This document shows, in pieces, positions 33,952-43,440 of a DNA stretch of 64,000 bases (its first letter is position 1; each line of letters begins with the position of its first letter). A program made the translations under genes and the position numbers. The notes beneath the pieces were generated by a model. It was not told the DNA's origin, searched no databases, and saw only the letters and a list, made by a program, of their open reading frames with translations. Source of the stretch: Paracoccus pantotrophus (lineage in GTDB: Bacteria; Pseudomonadota; Alphaproteobacteria; Rhodobacterales; Rhodobacteraceae); contig NZ_CP044425.1 of the NCBI RefSeq assembly GCF_008824185.1, positions 434,001-498,000 of the forward strand, read 5' to 3'.

Positions 33952-34334
33952 TGTCCGCCGAACACGCCCATGCCGCGCATCACGACGATCACGGCCACGA
34001 CCATGGCAGCTATGCCTCTTACCTCAAGGGTTTCCTGCTCTCGGTGATCCTGACCGCGATCCCCTTCGGCCTGGTCATGGCCGGCGGCTTCGAAAGCCGC
34101 GCCCTGACCGCCGTCACGGTGATCGGCTTTGCCGTGGTGCAGATCCTGGTCCACATGGTCTATTTCCTGCACATGAACGGCAGGCAGGAAGAGGGCTGGA
34201 CCATGCTCTCCACCATCTTCACCGTGGTGGTGGTGGTCATCCTGCTGGCCGGCTCGCTCTGGGTCATGTATCACATGAACACCAACATGATGCCGCAGAT
34301 GGACCATGAGCTGATGCAGGGCTTCGGTTCGTGA
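33951..34334 (+). CDS. cyoD: Quinol oxidase subunit IV
   Basis: A 127-residue, three-helix accessory subunit. A histidine-rich N-terminus (AHAAHHDDHGHDHG) precedes YLKGFLLSVILTAIPFGLVM, AVVQILVHMVYFLHM and the third helix. It overlaps cyoC by one base and surf1 by four (GTGA). It helps assembly of the Cu-B site in the E. coli enzyme. Confidence 0.93.
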   Translation: MSAEHAHAAHHDDHGHDHGSYASYLKGFLLSVILTAIPFGLVMAGGFESRALTAVTVIGFAVVQILVHMVYFLHMNGRQEEGWTMLSTIFTVVVVVILLAGSLWVMYHMNTNMMPQMDHELMQGFGS

Positions 34335-35023
34335 CCCTGCGCCGGCTGGCGGCGCCGGCCGGGGCGCTGGCGGTGTTCCTGGCGCTGATGGCGCTGGGGC
34401 TCTGGCAGGTGCAGCGGCTGGCCTGGAAGACCGACCTGATCGCGCGGGTCGAGGTGCGGCTGGCGGCAGGCCCGGTCCCCGCCCCCGGACCTGCCGAATG
34501 GGCCGGGATGGACGCGCGCGATGCCGAATACCGCCGCATCGCGGTGACGGGAACCTATCGCGCGGACAGCGACACGCTGGTCAAGGCGGTGACGGAACGC
34601 GGGCCGGGTTTCTGGGTGATGACGCCGCTGCAAACGCCCGAGGGCTGGACCGTGCTGGTCAATCGCGGCTTCGTCGCGGATACCGCCCGCGACGACCGCC
34701 CCCTCCCCCAGGGCGAGGTCACGGTGACGGGCCTGCTGCGCATGAGCCAGCCCGGCGGCGCCTTCCTGCGCGGCAACGATCCCGCGGCCGGGCGCTGGTA
34801 TTCCCGCGACACCGCCGCCATCGCCGCGGCGCAGGGGCTTGGCCCGGTCGCGCCCTGGTTTCTCGACGCCGATGCCCAGGGCGGCGGGGCGCAGCCCATC
34901 GGCGGGCTGACCGTGGTCCGTTTCCGCAACAGCCACCTGGGCTATGCCCTGACCTGGTTCTCGCTGGCGGCGCTTTGGGCGGGCTGGCTGCTCTGGGCCC
35001 GGCGCCGGGGCGCGCGGGACTGA
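34331..35023 (+). CDS. surf1q: SURF1 family oxidase assembly factor (quinol oxidase-specific)
   Basis: Membrane assembly protein that hands haem a to the oxidase, 230 residues with a helix at each end (ALAVFLALMALGLWQVQRLAW; GYALTWFSLAALWAGWLL). LWQVQRL, VNRGFV and the C-terminal N-x-H-x-x-YALTWF histidine match SURF1. It starts with GTG at 34331 inside the cyoD stop (GTGA overlap), so it belongs to this oxidase. Paracoccus denitrificans is known to keep two SURF1 proteins, one in the quinol oxidase operon. Its presence implies haem a in this enzyme (ba3 rather than bo3 type). Confidence 0.92.
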   Translation: MTLRRLAAPAGALAVFLALMALGLWQVQRLAWKTDLIARVEVRLAAGPVPAPGPAEWAGMDARDAEYRRIAVTGTYRADSDTLVKAVTERGPGFWVMTPLQTPEGWTVLVNRGFVADTARDDRPLPQGEVTVTGLLRMSQPGGAFLRGNDPAAGRWYSRDTAAIAAAQGLGPVAPWFLDADAQGGGAQPIGGLTVVRFRNSHLGYALTWFSLAALWAGWLLWARRRGARD

Positions 35024-35063
35024 CGGGCGCGAAGGGGCCAGGGCCCAGGAAAACCCACGCGAC

Positions 35064-35077
35064 TTGACTTGAATCAA
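35064..35077 (+). promoter_or_regulatory. FNR-type box upstream of PHA synthase gene
   Basis: TTGAC-TTGA-ATCAA fits the FNR consensus with a single C for T in the left half. It lies in the 182-bp gap after surf1 and 129-142 bp before the synthase start, suggesting low-oxygen control of the synthase and perhaps the P-type ATPase. Confidence 0.7.
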
Positions 35078-35205
35078 CGTCCTGGCGGCTTGATATCCGC
35101 AAGGGTGGGCAAGATGCTGGCGCCGCCAGGTCGGAAGGACCGAGCCGCGCCCCATCGTCATCCGGTCCCTGCGTGCCCGCCCCCGCGTCCGCCAAGGAGA
35201 TGCCC

Positions 35206-37014
35206 ATGAAGACCCCGACCAGCGCACCGAAGCCCGCTGCCGCATCCGCATCCGCCGACCTGCCGCCCGTGCCCTGCCCCGAGACGCTGGGGCGCGAAGC
35301 CTTCCGCACCTTCGACCGCATGCGCGAGGCAATGGCGGCGCAGTTCACCGGCGGGCTGTCGCCGGCGGCGCTGACGCTGGCCCTGCAGGACTGGACCATG
35401 CACCTGGCCGCCGCGCCGGGCAAGCGGATGGAACTGGTCGACAAGGCCAACCGCAAGGCCGCGCGGCTGTTGTGCCACCTGGCCGCGCTTGGCGTGGACC
35501 GCGAGACGCCGGCCTGCATCGACCCGCTGCCCGGCGATTATCGCTTTGCCGCCGAGGGCTGGAAGAAGCCGCCCTTCAGCATCTGGGCGCAGGCCTTCCT
35601 GCTGCAACAGCAATGGTGGCACAATGCCACGCATGAGGTGCCCGGCGTGAACCCGCATCACGAGGAGATCGTCTCCTTCGCCGCGCGGCAGATGCTGGAC
35701 GTGTTCTCGCCCTCGAACCTGCCCTTCACCAATCCCGAGGTGATCGCCCGCACCATGAAGACCGGCGGCATGAACCTGGTCGCCGGCATGCGCAACTGGA
35801 CCGAGGACGTGATCCGCCAGGCCACCGGCCAGCCCCCGGTCGGGACCGAGGCTTTCGTGGTCGGCAAGGACGTGGCGGTGACACCCGGCAAGGTGATCTA
35901 TCGCAACCACCTGATCGAGCTGATCCAATACGCCCCCACGACCGAAACGGTGCTGGCCGAGCCGGTCCTGATCGTGCCGGCCTGGATCATGAAATACTAT
36001 ATCCTGGACCTGTCGCCGCAGAACTCCCTGATCCGGCACCTGGTGGCGCAGGGGCATACGGTCTTCTGCATCTCCTGGCGCAATCCCACGGCCGAGGATC
36101 GAGACCTGTCACTGGACGACTATCGCCGGCTGGGGGTGATGGCGGCGCTGGATGCGGTCGGCGCCATCCTGCCGCAGCGCAAGGTCCATGCCGTCGGCTA
36201 TTGCCTGGGCGGCACGCTGCTGTCGATCGCCGCCGCCGATATGGCGCATGGCGACGACGACCGGCTGGCCAGCCTGACCCTGCTGGCGGCGCAGACCGAT
36301 TTCAGCGAGCCGGGAGAGCTGGCGCTGTTCATCGACCACAGCCAGGTCAACCTTCTGGAAAGCATAATGTGGAACCGGGGCTATTTGTCCGCCGACCAGA
36401 TGGCCGGGGCCTTCCAGCTGCTGCGCTCGAACGACCTGATCTGGTCGCGCATGGTGCATGACTACCTGATGGGCGAGCGCAAGCCGATGATCGACCTGAT
36501 GGCCTGGAACGCCGATTCGACGCGCATGCCCTACCGGATGCATGCCGAATACCTCAAGCGGCTCTACCTGGACAACGAACTGGCCGCCGGACGCTTCATG
36601 GTCGAGGGCCGGCCCGCTGCGATCCAGAACATCCGCGTGCCGATCTTCGTCGTCGGCACCGAGCGCGACCATGTCGCGCCCTGGCGCTCGGTCTTCAAGA
36701 TCCATTACCTCAGCAATACCGAGCTGACCTTCGTGCTGACCAGCGGCGGCCACAATGCCGGCATCGTCAGCGAGCCGGGCCGGCCGCGCCGGCGCTATCG
36801 CATCGCGCTGCGCGAGGCCGGCGGACGCTGCCCCAGCCCCGACAGTTGGGCCGAGACCGCCGAGGCGCGGCCGGGTTCCTGGTGGGAGGCCTGGACCGGA
36901 TGGCTGGCCGCGCATTCCTCGGCCAAGCACGTCCCGCCGCCGGCCCTGGGCGCCCGCAGGGCCGGCTATGCACCGCTGGCCGATGCGCCCGGCAGCTATG
37001 TGCTGCAACGCTAG
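35206..37014 (+). CDS. phaC: Poly(3-hydroxyalkanoate) synthase, class I-like
   Basis: Polymerises (R)-3-hydroxyacyl-CoA into storage polyester, 602 residues, class I size. The N-terminal PhaC_N domain (about 100-270) is followed by the alpha/beta hydrolase core. The nucleophile Cys333 is in the lipase-box variant GYCLGGT, and Asp488 (ERDHVAPW) and His516 (GGHNAGI) complete the triad. AAGGAG six bases before ATG 35206 fixes the start over an ATG at 35200. There is no phaA, phaB, phasin or phaR gene beside it; instead a cation ATPase follows and an FNR box precedes. This pattern suggests an oxygen-controlled second synthase rather than the housekeeping pha locus. Confidence 0.9.
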   Translation: MKTPTSAPKPAAASASADLPPVPCPETLGREAFRTFDRMREAMAAQFTGGLSPAALTLALQDWTMHLAAAPGKRMELVDKANRKAARLLCHLAALGVDRETPACIDPLPGDYRFAAEGWKKPPFSIWAQAFLLQQQWWHNATHEVPGVNPHHEEIVSFAARQMLDVFSPSNLPFTNPEVIARTMKTGGMNLVAGMRNWTEDVIRQATGQPPVGTEAFVVGKDVAVTPGKVIYRNHLIELIQYAPTTETVLAEPVLIVPAWIMKYYILDLSPQNSLIRHLVAQGHTVFCISWRNPTAEDRDLSLDDYRRLGVMAALDAVGAILPQRKVHAVGYCLGGTLLSIAAADMAHGDDDRLASLTLLAAQTDFSEPGELALFIDHSQVNLLESIMWNRGYLSADQMAGAFQLLRSNDLIWSRMVHDYLMGERKPMIDLMAWNADSTRMPYRMHAEYLKRLYLDNELAAGRFMVEGRPAAIQNIRVPIFVVGTERDHVAPWRSVFKIHYLSNTELTFVLTSGGHNAGIVSEPGRPRRRYRIALREAGGRCPSPDSWAETAEARPGSWWEAWTGWLAAHSSAKHVPPPALGARRAGYAPLADAPGSYVLQR

Positions 37015-37093
37015 GGCCCGGCCCCGCGCATTGCACGCAGGGACGAATGCCGCCAAACAGGTCCGGGACAGGTGACTGCCGAAGGAGAGCGCC

Positions 37094-39793
37094 ATGAAGC
37101 CAGCCGAGATCGTGCCGGACGGGTCCGCATGGCACGCCCAGAGCGGCGAGGAGGTCTGCACCGCGCTGGCGACCAGCCTGGACGGGCTGGCCCATGACGA
37201 GGCCGCGCGGCGGCTGGAGCGTTTCGGGCCGAACGAGCTGCCGCCCGCCGCCCGCACCCATCCGGCATTGCGCTTCCTCGCGCAGTTCAACAATGCGCTG
37301 ATCTATTTCCTGCTTTCGGCGGCGGTCGCGGCCATCGCGTTGGGGCATGTCATCGACGGCGCGGTGATCGTCGTCGTGGTGCTGGTCAACGCCGTCGTCG
37401 GCTTTGTCCAGGAGGGCAAGGCCGAACGCGCGCTGGACGCCATCCGCGACATGATCGCCCCCCATGCCGTGGTGCTGCGCGAGGGCGAGCGGCACACCCT
37501 CGACACCCGCGAGATCGTGCCCGGCGACATCGTGGTGGTCGAGGCCGGCGACAAGGTGCCCGCCGACCTGCGCCTGCTGCGCGCCCGCGGGCTCAGCGCC
37601 GACGAGGCGCTCCTGACCGGCGAATCGGTGCCGGCGGAAAAGACCGAAACGCCGGTGACGCCCGATGCCGCGCTTGGCGACCGCGCGCCGATCCTGCATT
37701 CCGGCACGCTGATTACCACCGGCCAGGGCATCGGCGTGGCCGTGGCGACCGGCCCGCGAACCGAGATCGGCCGCATTTCCGGCATGATCGGCGCGGTGCA
37801 GACCCTGACCACGCCGCTTCTGCGCCAGATCAACGCCTTCGGCACCCGCTTTACCTGGTTCGCCATCGCCACCGCGGCGCTGCTGTTCGCCTTTGCCACG
37901 CTGTTCCGGGGCTATGCCCCGCTGGATGCGCTGATGGTGGTGGTGGCGCTGGCGGTCGGCGTGGTCCCCGAGGGGCTGCCCGCCGTGATCACCATCACGC
38001 TCGCCATCGGCGTGCGCCGCATGGCCGCGCGCAATGCCGTGGTGCGCCGCCTGCCCGCGGTCGAGACGCTGGGCGCGACCTCGGTGATCTGCTCGGACAA
38101 GACCGGCACGCTGACCCGCAACGAAATGACCGTGCGCCATCTGGTGACTGCCGCCAGCCTGACCGCGGTATCCGGCACCGGCTATGCCCCCGAGGGGCGG
38201 TTTTCCGGCCCCGACGGCGCCGAGCCCCTGCCCGACCCCGAGCGCGACGCGCTGATCCGCGCCGGGCTTCTGTGCAACGACGCCCTGCTGGTCGAACGCG
38301 ACGGGCTTTGGGCCGTGCTGGGCGACCCGATGGAAGGCGCGCTGGTCGCCACCGCCGCCAAGGCCGGCCTGCACCCGGAAACCGAACGCGCCGCCTGGAA
38401 CCGGCTGGACGAGATCCCCTTCGACGCGCAGCACCGTTTCATGGCGACGCTGCACGAAACCCCGCAGGGCGGGCGGCGCATCTTCGTCAAGGGCGCGCCG
38501 GAACGGGTGCTGGCCATGTGCGCGGCGCAGGCGGCGGGCGGCACCACCCTGCCGCTCGATCCCGGCTATTGGCAGGAATGCATCGACGCCTGTGCCGAGG
38601 GCGGCGAGCGGGTGCTGGGCTTTGCCAGCCTTGCCGCCGGCCCCGAGGTAGAGCGGCTGGATTTCGCCATGGTCGAGGGCGGGCTGACCTTCCTGGGCCT
38701 GGCCGGCTTCATCGACCCGCCGCGCGACGAGGCCATCGCCGCGGTGGCCGAATGCCGCTCGGCCGGGATCGCGATCAAGATGATCACCGGCGACCACAAG
38801 GGCACGGCGGCGGCCATCGCCCGCCAGCTGGCCATCGCCGACGACCCGAAGGTGCTGGAGGGCACCGCGCTGGACGGCATGCCCGACGAAAGGCTGCGCC
38901 AGGTGGTCGAGGAGGTCAGTGTCTTTGCCCGCGCCACGCCCGAGCACAAGCTGCGCATCGTCAATGCCTTGCAGGCGAACGGCCATATCGTCGCCATGAC
39001 CGGCGACGGGGTGAACGACGCGCCCGCCGTCAAGCAGGCCGATGTCGGCGTCGCCATGGGCCGCAAGGGCACCGAAGCCGCCAAGGAGGCGGCGCAGATG
39101 GTGCTTTTGGACGACAACTTCGCCTCGATCGTCGCCGCCGTGCATGAGGGCCGCACCGTCTACGACAATATCCGCAAGGTGATCGGCTGGACGCTGCCCA
39201 GCAATGGCGGCGAGGTGCTTTGCGTGATCCTGGCCATCATCCTGGGCGTGACCCTGCCGATGACGCCGGTGCAGATCCTGTGGATCAACATGATCCTGAC
39301 CGTCACCCTGGGCCTCGTGCTGGCCTTCGAGCCGCCCGAGCCCGACGTGATGAACCGCCCGCCGCGCCCGCGCGACGCGCCGATCCTGTCGCGCTTCCTG
39401 GTCTGGCGCATCGGCTTCGTCTCGGTGCTGTTCATGCTGGGGGTGTTCGGCATCTTCGCCTATGCCCAGCATCGCGGCTACGGGATCGAGGGTGCCCGCA
39501 CCATGGTGGTCAACATGCTGGTAGTGATGGAGATCTTCTACCTGTTCAACGTGCGCTACCTGCATCGCACATCCTTCAGCCTGATCGGCGCCATGGGCAC
39601 GCCCGCGGTGCTGGGGGCGATTGCCGTGGTGGTCGCGGCGCAGCTTCTGTTCACCTATGCGCCCTTCATGCACGCCCTGTTCGACAGCGCGCCCCTGGCC
39701 TTTGTCGACGGGCTGGTGATCGTGCTGGCCGGCGTCGTGACCATGGCCATCCTGGAGATCGAAAAGATCGTGACCCGCCGCCTGACCCTCTAG
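37094..39793 (+). CDS. P2-type cation-transporting ATPase
   Basis: An 899-residue P-type pump. It has the cation ATPase N-terminal domain (1-80), the actuator loop TGES (175-178), the membrane motif VPEGLPA (291-297), the phosphorylated DKTGTLT (Asp335), the nucleotide site MEGALVATAAKAG and FVKGAPER, the hinge MTGDGVNDAP, and a C-terminal four-helix domain. The fourth-helix PEGLP and overall layout place it among Ca/Mn or Na/H,K-like P2 ATPases; the ion cannot be fixed. It begins 79 bp after phaC with GAAGGAGAG upstream and is probably co-transcribed. Pumps of this kind next to FNR-controlled genes are common in denitrifiers, as far as I recall. Confidence 0.9.
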   Translation: MKPAEIVPDGSAWHAQSGEEVCTALATSLDGLAHDEAARRLERFGPNELPPAARTHPALRFLAQFNNALIYFLLSAAVAAIALGHVIDGAVIVVVVLVNAVVGFVQEGKAERALDAIRDMIAPHAVVLREGERHTLDTREIVPGDIVVVEAGDKVPADLRLLRARGLSADEALLTGESVPAEKTETPVTPDAALGDRAPILHSGTLITTGQGIGVAVATGPRTEIGRISGMIGAVQTLTTPLLRQINAFGTRFTWFAIATAALLFAFATLFRGYAPLDALMVVVALAVGVVPEGLPAVITITLAIGVRRMAARNAVVRRLPAVETLGATSVICSDKTGTLTRNEMTVRHLVTAASLTAVSGTGYAPEGRFSGPDGAEPLPDPERDALIRAGLLCNDALLVERDGLWAVLGDPMEGALVATAAKAGLHPETERAAWNRLDEIPFDAQHRFMATLHETPQGGRRIFVKGAPERVLAMCAAQAAGGTTLPLDPGYWQECIDACAEGGERVLGFASLAAGPEVERLDFAMVEGGLTFLGLAGFIDPPRDEAIAAVAECRSAGIAIKMITGDHKGTAAAIARQLAIADDPKVLEGTALDGMPDERLRQVVEEVSVFARATPEHKLRIVNALQANGHIVAMTGDGVNDAPAVKQADVGVAMGRKGTEAAKEAAQMVLLDDNFASIVAAVHEGRTVYDNIRKVIGWTLPSNGGEVLCVILAIILGVTLPMTPVQILWINMILTVTLGLVLAFEPPEPDVMNRPPRPRDAPILSRFLVWRIGFVSVLFMLGVFGIFAYAQHRGYGIEGARTMVVNMLVVMEIFYLFNVRYLHRTSFSLIGAMGTPAVLGAIAVVVAAQLLFTYAPFMHALFDSAPLAFVDGLVIVLAGVVTMAILEIEKIVTRRLTL

Positions 39794-39826
39794 CCGCGGC
39801 GGCATCGCTCCCCCCGGATTGATTTT

Positions 39827-39841
39827 GTTCCCGATATGTTC
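39827..39841 (+). promoter_or_regulatory. LexA (SOS) box, GTTC-N7-GTTC
   Basis: GTTC-CCGATAT-GTTC is an exact match to the direct-repeat LexA site known from Rhodobacter, rhizobia and relatives. It lies 36-50 bp before the ATG of the 95-residue gene, right where a promoter should be, and after the ATPase stop. It points to DNA-damage induction of that gene. Confidence 0.8.
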
Positions 39842-39876
39842 TAGATTGGGGCCATGATCCGCAAGGGAGATCCGCC

Positions 39877-40164
39877 ATGGATGCCACCACCTTTGCCCTG
39901 CCGGCCACGCCGCGCCAGATCGCCTATGCCCGCTCGCTGGCGCTGAGGAACCAGACGCTGCTGCCCTGGGATGTGCAGCAGGACCGCCGCACGCTCAGCG
40001 CCTGGATCGAGGCGCAGGCGCGGATGCGGCCGGCCACGGGACTGCCGACATCGAAACAGGTCGCCTTTGCCGAGCGCATCGCCCGGCTCAAGCGCCGCGC
40101 CGTGCCCGACGAATGCTTCCGCGACCGCCAGTTGCTGTCGCGCTGGATCGACAGCAATCGCTGA
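39877..40164 (+). CDS. Small protein of two tandem Q-xx-YA/FA motifs, SOS-box controlled
   Basis: A 95-residue basic protein of unknown function built from two copies of a roughly 37-residue unit. TPRQIAYARSLALRN...LPWD...RRTLSAWIEAQ (about 11-49) aligns with TSKQVAFAERIARLKRRAVP...RQLLSRWIDSN (about 58-94). Shared positions are T-x-x/K-Q-x-A-F/Y-A-x-x-I/L-A at the start and L-S-x-W-I-D/E at the end. It loosely resembles small DUF3072-type motifs; I cannot name it with confidence. AAGGGAGA upstream supports the start. It is the only gene behind the LexA box and is convergent with the hydrolase gene. A DNA-damage role is inferred. Confidence 0.8.
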   Translation: MDATTFALPATPRQIAYARSLALRNQTLLPWDVQQDRRTLSAWIEAQARMRPATGLPTSKQVAFAERIARLKRRAVPDECFRDRQLLSRWIDSNR

Positions 40165-40185
40165 ACCCCGCGCCACACGCCCGGA

Positions 40186-41001
40186 TCAGGGCCGCATGTC
40201 CGGCGCCGCCAGGGCCGACAATTGCATCCCGGCCGGGTCCGCCAGATCGTCCAGCACCTGGAAATGGTCGCAGCCCGGAACGTGCAGCAGCGCCGCCCGC
40301 TCGCCCGCCAGCCGGCAGGCCCCGGCATAATCGTCGGATTGGCGGATCAGTTCCGGCAGTTCCTCGGCGCCGACAGCGATCAGCATGGGCGCGCCGGCGC
40401 CGATATTGCGCTGCGGGCTGCAGGCGGCGATCTCGGCCGCGGTCAGTCGCAGCTTGTCGTTCAGCTGGCCCAGGCCGATCGGCTCCAGGTCGAACAGCCC
40501 GCTGATCGCCAGGACCGAGCCGACGGCGGGATGGCCCCGATGCATGGCCGCCAGGTGCCCGCCCGCGGAATGCCCGGCCAGGCAAAGCGGCCCGACCCCT
40601 TGTGCCGCCAGATGGTCCAGAAGCTGCCCGATCTCGGCCACGATCTGCGTCATCGACGCCTCGGGCGCCAAGGTGTGTTCGGCCAGGATCACGTCATGGC
40701 CGCGCGCCATGGGGCCCTGGGCGCAGAAGGCGAAATCCTCCTTGACGCAGCTTTGCCAATAGCCGCCGTGGATGAAGACGAAGACCGGCGCATCCGGCCG
40801 GCCGCAGGAAAACCAGTCATAGGTCTGGCGCGCGCGGGGGCCGTAACGCAGATCCCGCCGGCAGTCATGCGCGGCGTAGAACCGGTCGCTGCGGGCGCGG
40901 AAATCCCGCATCAGCCCCGGAAAATCCGCAAGCCTGCCAGTGTTGCTATAGGCCACGCCCAGTTCCTGCCGGGTCATCCCCCGGTAAATCGCCACCGCCA
41001 T
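40186..41001 (-). CDS. Alpha/beta hydrolase, arylformamidase (kynurenine formamidase)-like
   Basis: A 271-residue serine hydrolase. HGGYWQ forms the oxyanion-hole motif typical of the kynurenine formamidase group, GHSAGGHL holds the nucleophilic serine, and the aspartate and histidine (GCDHFQ) follow. N-formylkynurenine hydrolysis yields kynurenine on the way to anthranilate, and this is the last gene of a 2-aminobenzoate (anthranilate) operon. An amide or formyl anthranilate substrate is therefore plausible but inferred. It abuts livF (stop at 41002) with no gap. Confidence 0.78.
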   Translation of the reverse strand: MAVAIYRGMTRQELGVAYSNTGRLADFPGLMRDFRARSDRFYAAHDCRRDLRYGPRARQTYDWFSCGRPDAPVFVFIHGGYWQSCVKEDFAFCAQGPMARGHDVILAEHTLAPEASMTQIVAEIGQLLDHLAAQGVGPLCLAGHSAGGHLAAMHRGHPAVGSVLAISGLFDLEPIGLGQLNDKLRLTAAEIAACSPQRNIGAGAPMLIAVGAEELPELIRQSDDYAGACRLAGERAALLHVPGCDHFQVLDDLADPAGMQLSALAAPDMRP

Positions 41002-41687
<686 letters not shown>

Positions 41688-41691
<4 letters not shown>

Positions 41692-42452
41692 GCATCCTCT
41701 CCCAGATAGGAGCGCCGCACCTCGGGATTGGCGCGGATCTCGGCCACGCTGCCGGTGGCGATGACGCGGCCATAGACCAGCACCGAGATGCGGTCGGCCA
41801 GCGCAAAGACCGCATCCATGTCATGTTCGACCAGCAGGATCGGCGCCTCGTTGCGCAGCTCCGACAGGATCGCGGTCAGCTGTCGCCCGCCCTCCAGCCC
41901 CATGCCGGCCATCGGCTCGTCCAGCAGGAAGGCGCGCGGGCGCAGGGCCAGCGCCATGGCAATCTCGAGCTTGCGGCGCTCGCCATGCGAAAGCCTCGCG
42001 GCCGGGACCAGGTGCCGCCCGGCCAGGCCCGCCTGCTCGATATGGAACAGGGCGGGTTCGGTCAGCTTGCGGTCGGCCAGCGCCGGCAGGTGAAAGCGGA
42101 ACACCGTGCCGCTGGCCCCGGCCACCGCCAGCATGACGTTTTGCAGCACGGTGAAATCCGGGATCACCGAGGACACCTGGAAGCTGCGCGCCAGCCCCAG
42201 CCGCGCCCGCGCCGCGGCGCCCAGCCCGTCGATCACCTGCCCCTCGAAGCGGATGCTGCCGGCGTCGGGTCGGATCTCGCCGACGATCTGCTTGATCAGC
42301 GTGGACTTGCCGGCGCCGTTCGGGCCGATCAGGGCGTGGATCTCGCCCGGGCGCAGATCCAGGCTGACATCGTCGGTCGCCAGCAAGGCGCCGAAGGCCT
42401 TGCGCAGGCCCCGGATCTCCAGGATGGGTTCGTTCAGCTTGGGTTCAGGCAT
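41688..42452 (-). CDS. livG: LIV-type ABC transporter ATPase (LivG)
   Basis: A 254-residue ATPase partner. It has Walker A GPNGAGKST, Q-loop near RSFQVSSV, signature LSHGERRKLEIAMAL (LSHGE as in LivG proteins), Walker B FLLDEPMAGMG and the H-loop LLVEHDMDAVF, all intact. It overlaps livM by 8 bp and livF by 4 bp. Confidence 0.92.
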
Positions 42453-43437
42453 GGCGGCCCCTTTTCGTGACGATGCCGATCAGCCCGCCCGGCGCGAACA
42501 GCACGATCCCCAGCAGCAGAAGGCCCAGCAGCGCCTGCCAGTAATCGCTGATGCCGCCCAGCACATGCTCCAGCAGGATGAAGATCGCCGCACCCGCGAC
42601 CGGGCCGCAAAGCCGCCCCACACCGCCCAGGATGACGAAGACCATGATCTCGCCCGACATGTGCCAGGACAGCATGGCCGGGCTGACGAAACGGTTCAGA
42701 TCGGCGTAAAGCGACCCCGCCAGCCCGACGATCATCCCCGACAGCACGAAAGCCGTCAGCCGGATCGCATAGGGGCGGATGCCGACGGCGACGGTGCGCT
42801 GGCTGTTCTGCCGCGCCGCCTGCAAGGCCAGGCCAAAGCGCGACTGGGTAACGACCGCGGTAAAGGCCAGCGCCACGGCCAGCAATGTGGCGCAGATGGC
42901 GAAATACTGGATCGGGGCAAAGGTGTTCAGGCCGGGAAAGCTGTTGCGGACATAGAAGCTCAGCCCGTCCTCGCCGCCGTAGCGCGGCCAACTGATGGCG
43001 AAATAGTAAAGCATCTGCGCGAAGGCCAGCGTCACCATGATGAAATAGACGCCCGAGGTGCGCAAGGACAGCGCCCCGATGGCCAGCGCCGCCAGCCCCG
43101 CCGCCAGCATCGCCATGGGCCAGATGCCCAGCATCTCGTTGCTGCCCATGACGGTGAAGGGCAGCGTGGCGACCGGCGTGCCCGCCGCGGCATGGCTGGC
43201 CAGGATCGCGGTCACATAGCCGCCGATGCCGAAGAAGGCGGCATGGCCGAACGAGATCAGCCCGCCATAGCCAAGCGCCAGGTTCAGCCCCACCCCCGCC
43301 AGGCCAAAGATCGCCGCCTTGGTCGCCAGCGTGACGGCAAAGCCCTCGCCCAGCAGATGCGCGGCGACGGCGGTGGCGACCAGCAGGGCCAGGATCGCCA
43401 GGTTGATCGCGGTGTCGCGGTTCAATGTCTCTCGCAT
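42445..43437 (-). CDS. livM: LIV-type ABC transporter permease (LivM)
   Basis: A 330-residue permease with about nine helices. ILALLVATAVAAHLLGEGF and AIFGLAGVGLNLALGYGGLISFGHAAFFGIGGYV (the LivM signature around G-Y-x-G-x-x-S-x-G-H-A) identify it, followed by the ATPase-coupling loop RIxAxRQNSQRTVAVGI. It starts 3 bp after livH. Confidence 0.92.
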   Translation of the reverse strand: MRETLNRDTAINLAILALLVATAVAAHLLGEGFAVTLATKAAIFGLAGVGLNLALGYGGLISFGHAAFFGIGGYVTAILASHAAAGTPVATLPFTVMGSNEMLGIWPMAMLAAGLAALAIGALSLRTSGVYFIMVTLAFAQMLYYFAISWPRYGGEDGLSFYVRNSFPGLNTFAPIQYFAICATLLAVALAFTAVVTQSRFGLALQAARQNSQRTVAVGIRPYAIRLTAFVLSGMIVGLAGSLYADLNRFVSPAMLSWHMSGEIMVFVILGGVGRLCGPVAGAAIFILLEHVLGGISDYWQALLGLLLLGIVLFAPGGLIGIVTKRGRHA

Positions 43438-43440
43438 CGC

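Noticed and set aside
39816..39825. GGATTGATTT near the LexA box as a further FNR half-site.
   Set aside because: Only one half-site (TTGAT) without the ATCAA partner at the correct spacing.
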